Source: Bemisia tabaci
Lineage: Eukaryota; Arthropoda; Insecta; Hemiptera; Aleyrodidae
Length of the DNA stretch: 64,000 nt
Assembly: GCF_918797505.1 (NCBI RefSeq)
Contig: NC_092800.1
Location: 40,591,430-40,655,429, forward strand
Direction: 5' to 3'
Shown: in pieces, positions 1 through 10,635 of the stretch
Position numbering within the stretch: position 1 is the stretch's first letter
How the letters are laid out: each line of letters starts with the position of its first letter
Program-made: the position numbers and the translations under genes
The notes under the pieces: model-generated
Told to the model about the DNA's origin: nothing
The model's input: only the letters and a program-made list of their open reading frames with translations
The model's database searches: none

Positions 1-28
1 GCGCCTACATGAGGCTGTTTGAGAGGCT

Positions 29-510
29 TAGAGGACAAGGCGCATAAGTGCAGTTTTTGGGAAAATTTAGATATTAATAATTTCAAGTAAAACTAGTCTT
101 AATGCGTATTTCTGTCCAAAAATTCGATCCCAAATTCCAATTTTCAAGCATCAAAAAAGGCAGTTTGAACTTTCTTCCCACCGTATGGATCCATGTAATT
201 TCGAAATTTCAATCGCGTATTTGAGGCCTTATATATAACAATGGCGGATGTGAAAAATTACCTTTTAGAAACAAGCTTAAAAAACTGTTTTGTTCACACA
301 CAAATTTAATATGTTTGGCTCTGGCATAATGTACAGATCTCGAAGATCACATCTCAAGAATTTTCTCAAAATTTCCTCGATGCCAAAACAGTTTTTTGAA
401 TGTGTTCCGAAAAGGTAATTTTTTACATCCGCTATTGTTACAGATAAGTCCTCATTTATGTTCTTGAAATAGCAAAACCTGCACTCATGCGCCTTGTCCT
501 CCAAGCCCAT
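29..510. repeat. Inverted-repeat element, GGACAAGGCGC family, copy 1
   Basis: The left end carries GGACAAGGCGCATAAGTGCA and the right end its near-complement ending CTTGTCCTCCAAGCC, so the unit is a terminal-inverted-repeat element without coding capacity. The same ends bound copies near 5.5, 11.3, 12.5 and 13.6 kb. This copy is about twice as long as the others because a second element (237-442) sits inside it. The superfamily is not assigned. Confidence 0.7.
237..442. mobile_element. Nested MITE with TA-bounded ends
   Basis: Inverted ends of about 30 bp are visible: TAACAATGGCGGATGT at the left and ACATCCGCTATTGTTA at the right, with matching AT-rich continuations. The outer TA on both sides fits a Tc1/mariner-type TA duplication, but assignment from TSD alone is tentative. 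It interrupts copy 1 of the GGACAAGGCGC family and is therefore the younger insertion. Confidence 0.55.
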
Positions 511-1287
511 TAATTCAACATTTAAGGGGGAAATGGTGGCAACACTGCTTTACGAGTCGACGGGGTGCATACGTCAGAGTCGGGACCCGGCGCTCCGCGA
601 GTGAAGGGTGGAAGCGTCAAGGAAATGCACTAATTATTTATTTAGCCTTTTTTCGGTTTCGGGGTTCCCGGTTCCGTTTGGTTCCGTTCGGTTCCCGGCT
701 GCCGCCACTCGAGAGCCAGGGCGAGTAACTTATGACCTGACGCAGTCGGATTGCAGTCGCTCCGGCTCCTGAAACGCTGAAAGCCCTCCTCCACCGCTCA
801 GCTATTAATTGCAACCACCGCCGCACAGTCTCCGCCTTTTCGAATTCCCGACCAACCCGAATCAAGACTCGAAAGTAGCAACTCTGTCCTCATTGGTCAG
901 GATTTTCACTTGCCAAATTACAGAAGTCCTAAAGCTCATTCTACCGTGCTAAGGAAGAACGCCGTATGAGCATTCTGCTGTTGTCAAATTTCTCCCGGCA
1001 AAATATTTATTTTTTAGGGAAGTTATGCATATACTGTATGCTAACTACTTTAGCCTGAAATGACATTTTTTCAGTCATTTTATAAAGCGATTTCGCTGAT
1101 TCGACTTTTTCCATTCTCAACACGGGCCCCGTAACTAATCATCGGATAAGCTGAGTATACTGTAATAGACGGGTCAGCGGCAAGGGTCAGAATATTGAAA
1201 TTCTGAATTAAATATCAAAACCACCTGGTAAACTAAGAGCAAAACCATTTGTTTTCAAACGAAACAAAGTTTCAGAAGTTATGACCA
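511..1287. other. Unassigned intergenic sequence with a GC-rich patch
   Basis: Positions 540-880 are GC-rich with CGG/CCG and TTCCG repeats. Open frames there have no splice context and no recognisable domain. Around 947-1000 is one end of a repeat related to the element at 25321-25548 (GCCGTATGA motif). No gene is supported. Confidence 0.4.
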
Positions 1288-1450
1288 ATGGACCACTAGA
1301 CAGAGTACGAATTTAAGCATTCTAATACATGTTTCTTGAATAAAATTTCAGGTAAAACACGATCCGCGCAACAAAAGTTACTGAAACCAACTCTTAACGA
1401 AGATATTAACCTTTTATGACCCATTGGCTACGAGGAATTTGAACTGCCCG
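1288..1450. repeat. Truncated copy of the long-TIR GGACCACTAGACA family
   Basis: Begins ATGGACCACTAGACAGAG and follows the left arm of the full copy at 1893-2443, through the segments containing CGATCCGCGCAACAAAAG and TTACGAGGAATTTGAACTG, then stops. Only one arm is present, so it is a fragment. Confidence 0.65.
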
Positions 1451-1892
1451 CCATTGTTTTTACCATGGAATCCTCGAAATTCGGATGAGCTGTGTAGCAC
1501 CATGGCAGCGCGTGAATGTAATTCCACGTACATTATAGAGTGGCATCGTATTGCATTTCATGGGAAAAGGTCATGGAAAAAGAAATAGTTTAAAATGAGA
1601 ATCTGCTTGTTACCTCGATTAATTTATAAGGATTCAGCGTGAAGCAACGGCAATAAAAACGCCTTCAATGAATTGAATAGGCACACCGAGCTCCCAGGAG
1701 GTTGAATAGTGGTATCACGCCCCTCAGCACATATATCTTAAGATTTTGTATTAAAAACGGTGTAGTTTTATTGCTGCTGTGGTAAAGAAAACGACTGGGT
1801 GACCCTTCGCCTTCGGACGTTGCCATATTTTCTTCGATGAAAAACAAGTTTACTTGGAAAATGTATAATATTTTTCTTCATTTTTGTTCGCA
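1451..1892. other. No feature recognised
   Basis: I see no exon with splice sites, no inverted repeat and no tandem repeat in this stretch. Confidence 0.3.
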
Positions 1893-2443
1893 ATGGACCA
1901 CTAGACAAGGCACGAATTAAAGGATTCTGATACATGTTTCTTTACCAGAATTTCGCGCAAAACACGATTCTTGCAACGAAAATTACTGAAACCAACTCCT
2001 AAAGAAGATATTAACGTTTTTATTTCACATTGGTTACGAGGAATTTGCACTGCCCGCTCACAAGAAACTCACAGCTCTACGTGAGTCAAATCGCACACTA
2101 CAATGGTTTCAGCAAGCTTCTCAATCGAGCAAAGTTCATTTCTCATCATGAGTTGTTCAAACTATAAGCAATTAGCTATAGCTGAGCCAAAGCGTCAAGA
2201 CTGAGGTTGCCAGATTTGTATATCGCTGAGACGTTCATGATAACGTTTAGGGCGCGATGTGAATCACGTAGAGCATTGAGTTTTCACGAGCGGGTGGTTT
2301 CAATTCACGCATCAAGAATCATTAAATATCTTCGTAAGGATTAATTTTGGTGATTTTCCTTGTGCGTATCGTGTTTTACGTGAAATTTTGGTTAGGAAAC
2401 ATGTATCAGAATGCTAAAATTCGTACCTTGTCTAGTGGTCCAT
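1893..2443. mobile_element. Non-autonomous long-TIR element, full copy A
   Basis: About 551 bp with long inverted arms. It starts ATGGACCACTAGACAAGG and ends CCTTGTCTAGTGGTCCAT, and arm similarity continues inwards through the ACATGTTTCTT/AGGAAACATGTATCAG and AAGATATTAACG/TTAAATATCTTCG segments. There is no coding capacity. Similar full copies lie at 45311-45862 and 50734-51281, and a copy with a degenerate right end at 15884-16414. Confidence 0.8.
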
Positions 2444-5400
2444 TACGTGGATGTGACGATATGTTTAAATGAGAAATGATGTTGTGAAGTCACATGTAAG
2501 GCGGCTCATTTTCTCAAATTTAAACAAACTTTTCTCCGTGGTCCTACATTGAAAACAAAAATCGTGAAAAAAATCTTGTAAACTTAGCCTATTTAATATT
2601 TTTACATTGGACATTAAAATGTTCTCCACCAAACCACGACCTTCTGAAGATGAAACAGGTGCGAAAACAGCCATCAATTATTTCTTACGAATGTCCTGCT
2701 AAATCGTCGAATGATATTCTTTCGGCAATGTAAAAAAATCGGAAATAAGGAACCGCGATCTAGGGAGTGTGCGATATTTCATTCCGCAAACGAAACAAGC
2801 CGGCCTCTTTAGTAGCAGGGACTGTAAAAAGTCTCTTAAAAAACTCGTAAATTTTAATTTAAAAACTCCTAACGAGACTGTTAAAATTACGAAGAAGGAA
2901 AGCCTTTTGGGATTTTTCTACGTAAAATTTATGAGAGGTCAAATTTAGGTACAATAATTGTTTTAAAAAAAACTCTTAAAACTGATACAATGGTTTATAA
3001 TACTTTTTTGCTTAAATTTTACATAAAAAATTGTTTTACAAAATCACGTTTTTTTAAAGTTTTTTAATACATGTTTTACTCAAATTTTGCTCTTATAAAT
3101 TGTATGTTTAAAAAAACCTTCTTCGTAAATGTTAACAGTGTTTTAAAGAATCCTTTAGGGACAAATTTTAACAACCGTTTCTAGTAGTGCTGAGAAATGT
3201 GAAAGCAATATATCTTACAATATCAACTATGCAAATTAGAAATTCAAATTTAAAAGGTACCAATACTACACTCATTCCCGTAATTTTGATTTCAAATTAT
3301 TCCAAGTATAAAATAATTTTTTCTTATTCCTCATCTTTTGTCATGTTTAGTTATCATTTATGAAATCATTAAAAAGTGTAGAAGCCCTTTACGTATAAAA
3401 ATTCAAATGTATTATAAAATACGTGAATCTGAGTTAAATCAAATTAATAGTTTTATTGTAGATTTAAGTTCTCCTTCTAACATTCTTATTTTTGAAATTT
3501 TCTCTCACGAGTCATGTATCATGAGAGATCTCTCGTGGAAATGTTGATAGTTCTATCAGGTGCAGAAGTCCGTTTACGTTGTCTACTTTTAGTTTTCCTT
3601 TGAAGAATCGAACACGGCGCGCGCCGCCGCTGGCAAAGGGCTTTTCCTCGCCTATTCCGGTTTCGAGCACAGGGCACAAGCCCAGTGACGCACTCAACTC
3701 CCGACTCGTGACCCAGTGCCACTGGCTCCTGAATTTTATTAACTGACTCCAACAGTCAGTCGGCTCGAATCGCCTTATTTTATTTATTTTTCTCCTATAA
3801 ATTCTGTCTCCGGTCCCAATGTGACCGTCCACGGGAAAAGAGGCCTTTACGGATTTAAAATACATTTGGGTTGAGCTGGGTTGAAAAATCAGATTTTGAG
3901 ATTTCACCGAGAAAATTTCTCTAGTTATGCCTGGATTTACAGGTTCAGATGATTGAGGCAGTCACCTCTAGGGGTGGCACATTTGGGAGGGAACAATTAT
4001 TTTAGAATTGCTCGGGTATTTTCCTCTTTTAAACTAGGCGAAATTTGACTAGAAATAAGTAACAATAGCTACAAAAGGTGTGTTCTTTTTTCTTTTTAAA
4101 AAAAAAAATCCCAGCAGGAGGTAAGCAAAAATTATTTCCATTTTGTTAGAGTTTGTTCAAGCTCACCTTAAAGTAGTTGTAGAACTTCGGAGCGCCTTCA
4201 TTTTTGTTTGATACCCTAAGCCTCACCGCGGAGTTGGTTTTGTTGCTTAACCCAACTCAACCTATCTTGGCTTCATAATCTTTACCGCCTACTGTTTTGG
4301 CGTAGAAAAGGAAAACAACTGAACGAGAAAACTGATGTTATGTCTTGTCTCTTATGTAACAGTACGTCATCACTAAGGTTAATCCTGTCTCTCTGTATGA
4401 GGGGCGCATGAGTGTCATAACTCAGACGGATTCGCTCTAAGCCAAGGATTCGCGTTTTTTGCTGAGTTCGGCGGTATCAATGTATCAATTGCCTTCATTC
4501 TGGTGAGTATGCAATACTCAGCATTGATGTGTGTATAGTTGCCTATGAGGCAAGTTAAACATCTCGCAATTCCAAAGAAGTCCAGTCGGAACAAAAATAA
4601 TCTAATTACACTTTCGAAGACTGATTTAAAATTTCAAGTTAAAGCAAATATTTTCAGAACAATTCGTAAGCGGATTGATGTGAACATGTGTGAGCAGTCA
4701 AAGTATTTGTGAATGATTTTTTTCATAATTCCAAAATTTTAAAAAATACATCGTAAAAATACAGTGAAAATTTGAAGCTGAGTAGGAATCACGAGAAAAG
4801 ATGCAAGTCAATTCAATATTATGAAGCAGACTTTATAATGTCCCGCTTGCAGCAATTGTTGCTCAGAGAAATGAAAAACCGCTTACGAAATGAAACTTGC
4901 AGGCACACCTTTCTCAAACATCTGCATTCCGTCGTAAATATTACTTGCCTGACAGAAAATTAAACTAAGCTCTACATGGAGACGTTAATACTCCATCCGT
5001 GTTTTCATCCAGACTCGTATAATTTTTATCTACTAAAACGTTGCCGAATAATTTTTTCCTCACTTAAATTTCTTTAGCGAAGCAATTGCGCCATAATTAG
5101 CAGTCGCAAAATCGTATTTTCGCAAAAAATGAGTTGAGAGTGGTTTTAAACTCAACCAGTCGCAAATTTTTGCCTGTTAAAAATTGAAAGTCGAGAAAAA
5201 TATTTTGAACATGAAAATAGTCGTGAAACTTTGTCTCTACGGAACATCGAGCCTTGAATAAAACTTCAGTTCTCTTTTTCTCGCTTCAAACTTCATGAGT
5301 CTTGGCGCGCCTCTGTTAAACTCGGTCCCCAAGCGCAAACGGAGAATAAATACAGACAAAACGTATGTGTTAGGAACGAGAGAAATGACAAGAGCTTTTT

Positions 5401-5524
5401 AATGATTAATCGGGCAAAAAATATGCAACTTTGCCACAATTTTGCCCAAAAGAAAATATCCCAATCTTAATTTTTCATGAGAAGTTTTATCTATAAATGA
5501 GATAATTTTAGAGAAAACAATTGA
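2444..5524. other. Intergenic region without a supported gene
   Basis: Positions 2815-3200 are very AT-rich with inverted motifs (CGAAGAAGG and CCTTCTTCG). Positions 3580-3790 are GC-rich and hold an open minus-strand frame of 131 codons with no donor, acceptor or recognisable domain. Position 4088 starts a short poly-A run. Nothing else in the stretch resembles an exon. Confidence 0.35.
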
Positions 5525-5775
5525 GGGGTTGAAATATAAAGCGCGTAAATGCAGTTTTTTAAAAAATTGAGGTATTAATGATTTCAAGTAAAATTAATTT
5601 TAAGGCATATTCTGTGAAAAATTCGCTGCCAAATTCCAATTTTTAATCATCAAAAGGTCAGTTTGAACTTTCTTCCCGCCATAAGGACCCATGTAATTTC
5701 AATTTCAAAACTTCAAACACTCATTTCTCGAAATAGCAAAATCTCCACTTATGCACCTTATCCTGCAAGTCCATC
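5525..5775. repeat. GGACAAGGCGC family, copy 2 (diverged)
   Basis: The order of motifs matches copy 1: GCGCGTAAATGCAGTTTTT at the left, AATTCCAATTTT and CTTTCTTCCCGCC in the middle, and CACTTATGCACCTTATCC at the right. The terminal GGACAAGG is decayed. Confidence 0.65.
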
Positions 5776-6399
5776 AATTTTCAAAATAAATGTTAATGAC
5801 TATGAAGGAGAAAAGTGAGAAAATTCACAATCTCACTATAGTCTATTTCAAGAGAAGTAAAAAAAATGTTGACTCTAATTGGAAAAATTTGGAACTTCTC
5901 GGCTTTGTTTTCCCCGCAAAATGGTGTGGACCCAGCATCATCTCTCCACCTTGTTTCAAAAAGAGTATGTATGATAAAAGGTCTACAAGGTGTATAAAAA
6001 AAGGACAAAAAATGTTCATTCATTACGATTTGCCTGTACTCATCTAAGAAAAGGTGCGGGAAAAGACGTATTTCTTGCTCTAAAAAGAAAAAAATTAAAG
6101 GAGATATGTGATAGAGTTTTCCAGTCAGGAAAAATTTTGCATGCTCAACGATATAATTTTTTAAAAAATTAATAATGAAGCAGTCGGAAAGTGTCATTTT
6201 TTGAATTATTTAATCGTTCCTTTGAGTTTCTCCTTATGCCTACTTTTTACGCATACATTACCTTTCTTTGCATATCATTATTGATTTTGAACATTTGAGA
6301 GTGTTGGAAGTAAACATTGTATAACTGTCTCAAAGTATCAAAATTTTAATTGAAGTCAAAAGGAATTGAATTGAATACGATGAAAAGAAAATGACTCAC
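5776..6399. other. No feature recognised
   Basis: Overlapping open frames on both strands are AT-driven, have no splice context and no recognisable domain. Confidence 0.3.
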
Positions 6400-6499
6400 C
6401 GTTAAAGAAGATGAAAAGGCCAAAGATGAGGAAGAGGAAGGAGAAGTGAGAGCCCAACTGACGGAGGTTGATACCAAAAAAAGCTGATCCTGACGTCAT
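6400..6499 (-). CDS. Orphan first coding exon with hydrophobic N-terminus
   Basis: Reading leftwards from an ATG at 6499, 33 codons give MTSGSAFFGINLRQL followed by a run rich in Phe, Leu and Ile (about residues 20-32). The exon ends AACG|GTGAGT, a near-consensus donor, in phase 1. The profile suits a signal anchor or signal peptide. The rest of the gene should lie at lower coordinates, but no matching exon was found in 1-6399, so it may leave the window. I do not recognise the protein. It lacks the FxxEF...EC segment seen in first exons of genes M and P. An accidental donor after a chance ORF remains possible. Confidence 0.4.
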
Positions 6500-7359
6500 T
6501 TTGATTCCAAGAAAAAGTCTGAGCACTGAAACTTCACTTAAAAATTGGGTAGATCCGAAAATTGATGACTTTAAAATCAACTTATAGTGTCACCGATTTT
6601 AGAAACCCGTTTCTCTGAAAGCTTAACCGGGAATTTTCTCGTGAGAAGATGCACCTATTTTTTTTCCAAAACAGCGAATGTATTTTTTTTCTTTCGGAAA
6701 TTTTAAAAAAGCACCGGATCAGTTCAGGGCAAAGATAATGTTGCTGACAATTTTTCCCCCGAAAATTCAAACTCTTAGTTATTGATTGCCTAGAAAAGTC
6801 CCCCTTTTGGATATAAATAAAAAATTTACTCTTATTTTTTTTATATTCAACAAAAATGAAGACAACTAAGAATAGATGCCCGAAAAGCACATCTATTTTT
6901 TCTAAAACTTATTCTAAAAGCTTATTAAACTACGGTATTTTTAGAATTAAATTTGAAGGATAAAATCTCCAGACACGTCCTACAATCTGTCCTACGATAA
7001 ATTTTCCTCAAAAAAGAGTCATTAAGCCAAATGCGCCCACAAAATAGAGACGATACTTCTTTAAAAGCTGATAGAAACTATCGAGTGGAGTTTTTCGGGC
7101 GAGTTTGGGGCTTTTTCGTGTTTTTCGAAAAAAAACGGACGCGCGAAGTTTCGGGCGAGAGTCGAAAAAAATCGGGAGCGGGTAACGAGTCAATCCGCGC
7201 GCTCCGACGGAACAGACCTGGAGCATCGCGGAGATCTGCAGGAAAAGCTCGAAAGGCTTAGTTCCAAAGCTCTCCGCTGCACCGAGGCGGCAGCACCTGT
7301 TCGCGGTGTGTGGATTGTGGACCCTCGTGCAGAGGACTTGTTAACTCCTTCCGGTAGCC
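6500..7359. other. No gene recognised
   Basis: AT-rich to about 7000, then a more GC-rich piece (7100-7350) rich in TTTTTCG-type motifs. Frames overlap on both strands without splice support. Confidence 0.3.
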
Positions 7360-7494
7360 AAGGTCCATGGATACCCGGCTCCTCTAAGCACCGATCGCAA
7401 GTGTCTGTTTTGACAACAGGTCTAGGTCGCATCATCCAACTTGTGCTCTTGCACAAACTTGCACGATCGATGAAATGCAGCTCTGTCTTGTTTA

Positions 7495-7777
7495 GCCCTG
7501 GATAGACGACCAAATTTCGAACCAATTCCGATCAAAGTAGACATGCTGATGACTGGTGGTCACCATCTACCATCAAATTTTGACGGGCCGCACTTTTTTG
7601 TTCAAAGTAAGATCAGTACGGAGTGCCACCATTCATCATTTCCTGCCACAGGAAACATTTCTGCCAAGTTTTCATTTTAAAATGAAGGAAATTAATGAGT
7701 TTAAGACTGATGACTCCCGACACTTTGATGCTACTTTGATCGGAATTGGTTCGGAAATTTGATCGTCTATCCAGGGC
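7495..7777. mobile_element. MITE with CCTGGATAGACG inverted ends
   Basis: The left end GCCCTGGATAGACGACCAAA is matched at the right by GATCGTCTATCCAGGGC, and similarity extends to about 44 bp per arm (AACCAATTCCGATCAAAGTAG). The intact repeat copy at 8118-8345 lacks it, showing that it is an insertion. A related shorter element is at 32255-32411. Confidence 0.75.
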
Positions 7778-7828
7778 TTTTCGATCCAGGTGTTCTCATG
7801 ATTTGATGTAGTCCAGCAGAAAGATTAC

Positions 7829-7885
<57 letters not shown>

Positions 7886-7962
7886 AAAGGATCTGCGGGT
7901 TGTAGAATTTCTGGCTAATATATGTAAAAGAAACATTTTTGTTTCGAGAGTTCCATGGATAC

Positions 7963-8117
7963 CAGTGGTGTGGCGATATATCGATAGATCTGCCATTTAA
8001 ACCTATGGAAAAAGATCGATAAACTGGGTGTTCGCAGCGAACACCTTAATAATCGATTCTTTACCATAGCTTCAAATGGTGAAATATCGATAATCGATCA
8101 TTCACGCCACGCCACTG
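7963..8117. mobile_element. hAT-like MITE with perfect 8-bp target duplication
   Basis: The element starts CAGTGGTGTGGCG and ends CGCCACGCCACTG. It is flanked on both sides by ATGGATAC (7955-7962 and 8118-8125). CA...TG-type ends and an 8-bp duplication are hallmarks of the hAT superfamily. It is 155 bp, without coding capacity, and internally palindromic (ATCGATAA motifs). Confidence 0.85.
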
Positions 8118-8345
8118 ATGGATACCCGGCTACTCTGAGCAAGAGGAGTCTGTTTTGACAACAGGTCTAGGTCGCATCATCCGACTTGTACTCCACTTCC
8201 AAACTTGCACGGTCGATGGGATGTCGCTCTGTGTTGTTCCGGATCCAGGTATTCTCATGCCTTGATGGAGTTTAGCAGAGAGAAGCCATTTTTTTCCTTT
8301 TTCTTTTAAACAAAGGATCTACTTGTTGCAGAATTTCTGGTTTCC

Positions 8346-8807
8346 GTACTTCAAAAAAAATTGTTTTGAAATTTTAAGTTTAATAAATTGAATAAACTGC
8401 GGGGGCGTAGTTTGATTATGTATGATCAAGAAAGTCAAAGCTGCACAAATCTTAATTTTTAATTTGTGTGACTTGGCTCTATCCTAAATGCAAAAAGAGT
8501 CAAGTCAATCCAGAGATAGGATCCAAGTACACCCTTGTTCGCCAAAACAATACTTGGTTTCACTGTATCAAATTCGATTCAAAATTCGTGGAAACGTTCT
8601 ACAGGGCCGATTTCCATGATTTTTGTGGTTATCGACAAGAAATAGTCCCTAAATGAGCCCGCTGTAATCAGAATTTGAAAGTAGGACCCAGGTTTTTTTT
8701 ATAAAAGACTAGACCAAGGAGCTTAGAAAGAGGAGAAAAATTTGAAATTTCCGCCAATGAAAAATGGCAAGAATTTCAAATTTAGTGAAAATTGAACTAA
8801 GCTGACA
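8346..8807. other. No gene recognised
   Basis: A 62-codon plus-strand frame (8468-8656) lacks splice sites or a recognisable domain. The rest is AT-rich. Confidence 0.3.
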
Positions 8808-9385
8808 GAGCACAGGGGAGAATCTAATGAGCGCACGACCTGCCTTTCATTATTACACTTCATCAAGCGTTGAGAGTTCACTTATTACTTCACATTCTAA
8901 ACTGTGTAATTTTAAAAATCGAATATTAAAAAAAAAATTAAAAAAAAATTAACATTGTATGAGTTTCTCCGCCAGGAAGTTCTCCACGCAAGAAATCGTT
9001 CACAACCCGCCCATCGTGGGCGCGGCGCGCCGCGGCGGCGTGCTGCCAGCGCGAAACGCCTGCAAACCTAAGGGGCTACTTCACGCATTGCGCAATGCTT
9101 GAAGTATGCCCTTAGGTTTGCAGGCGTCAGGGCGCGTTTGGAGCTGGCAGCGGCAGTACGCCGCGCCGCAGCGTGGCATAAACTTGCTCACAATTAATAG
9201 ATCAGGCAGGGTGTTAAAATGTAAGCAATTTGACATCAAATTTGAAATTAGCGACTCAAAAAAAACATCAGCTGCGAAACTTTTGTGATCTTTCAGTCAA
9301 TATCCGACTTATTTCTTCCTATTTTTAAGTTTTGGTCCATAGTGCGCCGCGGGCGGCGGTGCTCATGAAATTCTCCCCTGTGCTC
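8808..9385. mobile_element. Inverted-repeat element with GC-rich hairpin core
   Basis: The outer ends GAGCACAGGGGAGAAT and ATTCTCCCCTGTGCTC are exact complements. Inside are GC-rich inner arms (around 9014-9056 and 9127-9178) and a central 70-bp palindrome (9057-9126). There is no coding capacity. A related GC-rich hairpin occurs at 59040-59180. Confidence 0.7.
9057..9126. repeat. Near-perfect 70-bp palindrome
   Basis: CGCCTGCAAACCTAAGGG is mirrored by CCCTTAGGTTTGCAGGCG around a GCATTGCGCAATGC centre. It would form a stable hairpin in DNA or RNA. The same core with one-base changes recurs at 59074-59147. Confidence 0.85.
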
Positions 9386-9592
9386 AATCAAAATTAAGCG
9401 GGAAATGTTGAATCTTGGTCTGTTAGTGAGGTAACATAAGTAAACCGAAGGTATGCTTTTTTGATCCGAAACGCTGCGTTCCGTTCGTTCCGTTTCGTTT
9501 CAGTCTTGGCATGACGTTTGAAATAATTGCCGAATTCTATATTCAATTCTCATTGGTTTAATCGCTCCGGGCCGGAAAAAGATTGGACAAAT
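9386..9592. other. Short unassigned spacer
   Basis: Contains a CGTTCCGTTCGTTCCGTTTC stretch (about 9475-9500). No gene is seen. Confidence 0.3.
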
Positions 9593-9714
9593 GGACGAAT
9601 TTCTGTCAAATGGAACTATGTGCACTATGATATGAGCCCTATTATGCATTTATTCTTATGAGTCTCAGGGCTCATGTCTTAACGCACATAGTTCCGTTTG
9701 GCAGAAATACGTCC
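9593..9714. mobile_element. Palindromic MITE, GGACG family, AAAT duplication
   Basis: A 122-bp element. The left arm reads GGACGAATTTCTGTCAAATG and the right arm returns as GGCAGAAATACGTCC. AAAT flanks both sides (9589-9592 and 9715-9718), giving a 4-bp target duplication. Siblings are at 10065-10187 and 63571-63692. Confidence 0.8.
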
Positions 9715-9718
9715 AAAT

Positions 9719-10064
9719 GAGAGTCAGGGATGAAAATCTTTGGCTTTTTTCATCGTTCTATTGTCGAAGCCGGCGTAAGAGAGCGCGAAGCGCCTTCTGG
9801 GGCTGGGCCGCATAGCGGTCAGGGGGCATAGCCCCCCTAGTTTAATTCAACGACTGTGATGACCAGGGATATTCGCTCTACCGAAGGACAGCGGTGCACT
9901 ATGCCGATTATCTCAGTTTTCAATACGCAATAGCTCTATCAGTATTGAGCACGAAATAATTTAGTGTGTGGAAAGATTAGTCACAAAAAAAATCTTCAAA
10001 ATGTTAAGAAAAACTCATTTAACACGAGGTATGGTGAGGGTCGCCACTGGTGGTAGTTTATATT
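9719..10064. other. No feature recognised
   Basis: About 350 bp with no exon-like frame or repeat structure that I can identify. Confidence 0.3.
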
Positions 10065-10187
10065 TGGACATATTTCTGCCAAACGGAACTATGTGCATTA
10101 AGACATGAGCCCTGAGACCCATAAGAATATATGCATAACAGGGCTCACGTCTTAATGCACATAATTCCGTTTGGCAGAAGTAAGTTC
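10065..10187. mobile_element. Palindromic MITE of the GGACG family downstream of gene M
   Basis: The arms read TTTCTGCCAAACGGAACTAT and its complement, around ACATGAGCCCTG/CAGGGCTCACGT. The right end is eroded. It begins 25 bp past the gene M stop codon, so it probably lies in the 3' untranslated region, where it would fold as a hairpin. Confidence 0.75.
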
Positions 10188-10212
10188 ATTTTTAAGTGTG
10201 TTCCCAGTGACT

Positions 10213-10635
10213 TCAGAGGAACTTGTAGTTGAGGAGAGCGTTGTTGCAGAGGGTCATCCTGACGAAGCCGGCCCCGGGGATCCAGCGTTGACTGGCAACG
10301 ATGTCTCGGGCGGCCCAGAAGCTGAAGACGTAGGGGGCTTGGACGCAGAAGCAGACGTTGCGAACCCCCGCGAACTCCCGGCACCTGCCCCAGAGGAGCT
10401 GGTCGCACTTGTAGCGGGTGGCGCAGTTGACGAAGCGCGCCGCCGCCGCGAGGAATTTGCAGTAGCTGGTGCAGTAGTCGTCGGCCAGACTCCGCAGGAA
10501 TTCGGCCGTGTCGTTGGTCTTCTTCTGGAAGGCGGTGATGAAGCAAGGGTCCAGCATCTCCGGCAGGAGTAAGTCCGTGCCCTCTTTGATGTCCACTCGA
10601 TGCTGCGCGATGGCCCTTAACTGGGTTTGACGGGC
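10213..10635 (-). CDS. Gene M exon 5 (terminal, Cys-rich)
   Basis: The acceptor is GTAGGGCCAG at 10636 and reading is in phase 0 for 140 codons to TGA. The sequence includes LLLPEMLDPCFITAF, DDYCTSYCKFLAAAARFVNC and VCFCV. It is GC-rich at third codon positions, unlike the flanking DNA. It spans the equivalent of P exons 5 and 6 without an intron. P then continues for about 66 further residues after the shared CNN motif. Confidence 0.8.
   Translation of the reverse strand, partial: ARQTQLRAIAQHRVDIKEGTDLLLPEMLDPCFITAFQKKTNDTAEFLRSLADDYCTSYCKFLAAAARFVNCATRYKCDQLLWGRCREFAGVRNVCFCVQAPYVFSFWAARDIVASQRWIPGAGFVRMTLCNNALLNYKFL

Larger units (their letters stand above)
7360..8345. repeat. Duplicated repeat unit with poly-T, interrupted by two MITEs
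   Basis: Two copies of one segment are recognisable by ATGGATACCCGGCT, TTTTGACAACAGGTCTAGGTC and CATCATCC, then by GATCCAGGT and AAACAAAGGATCT. Copy 1 runs from about 7360 to 7955 and is split by the element at 7495-7777; it also has a poly-T run at 7831-7880. Copy 2 runs from about 8118 to 8345 and is intact. The unit itself is unclassified and may be SINE-like. Confidence 0.6.

Noticed and set aside
3512..3907. 131-codon open frame on the minus strand
   Set aside because: It lies in a GC-rich patch, has no splice sites, signal peptide or domain, and overlaps another open frame on the same strand.
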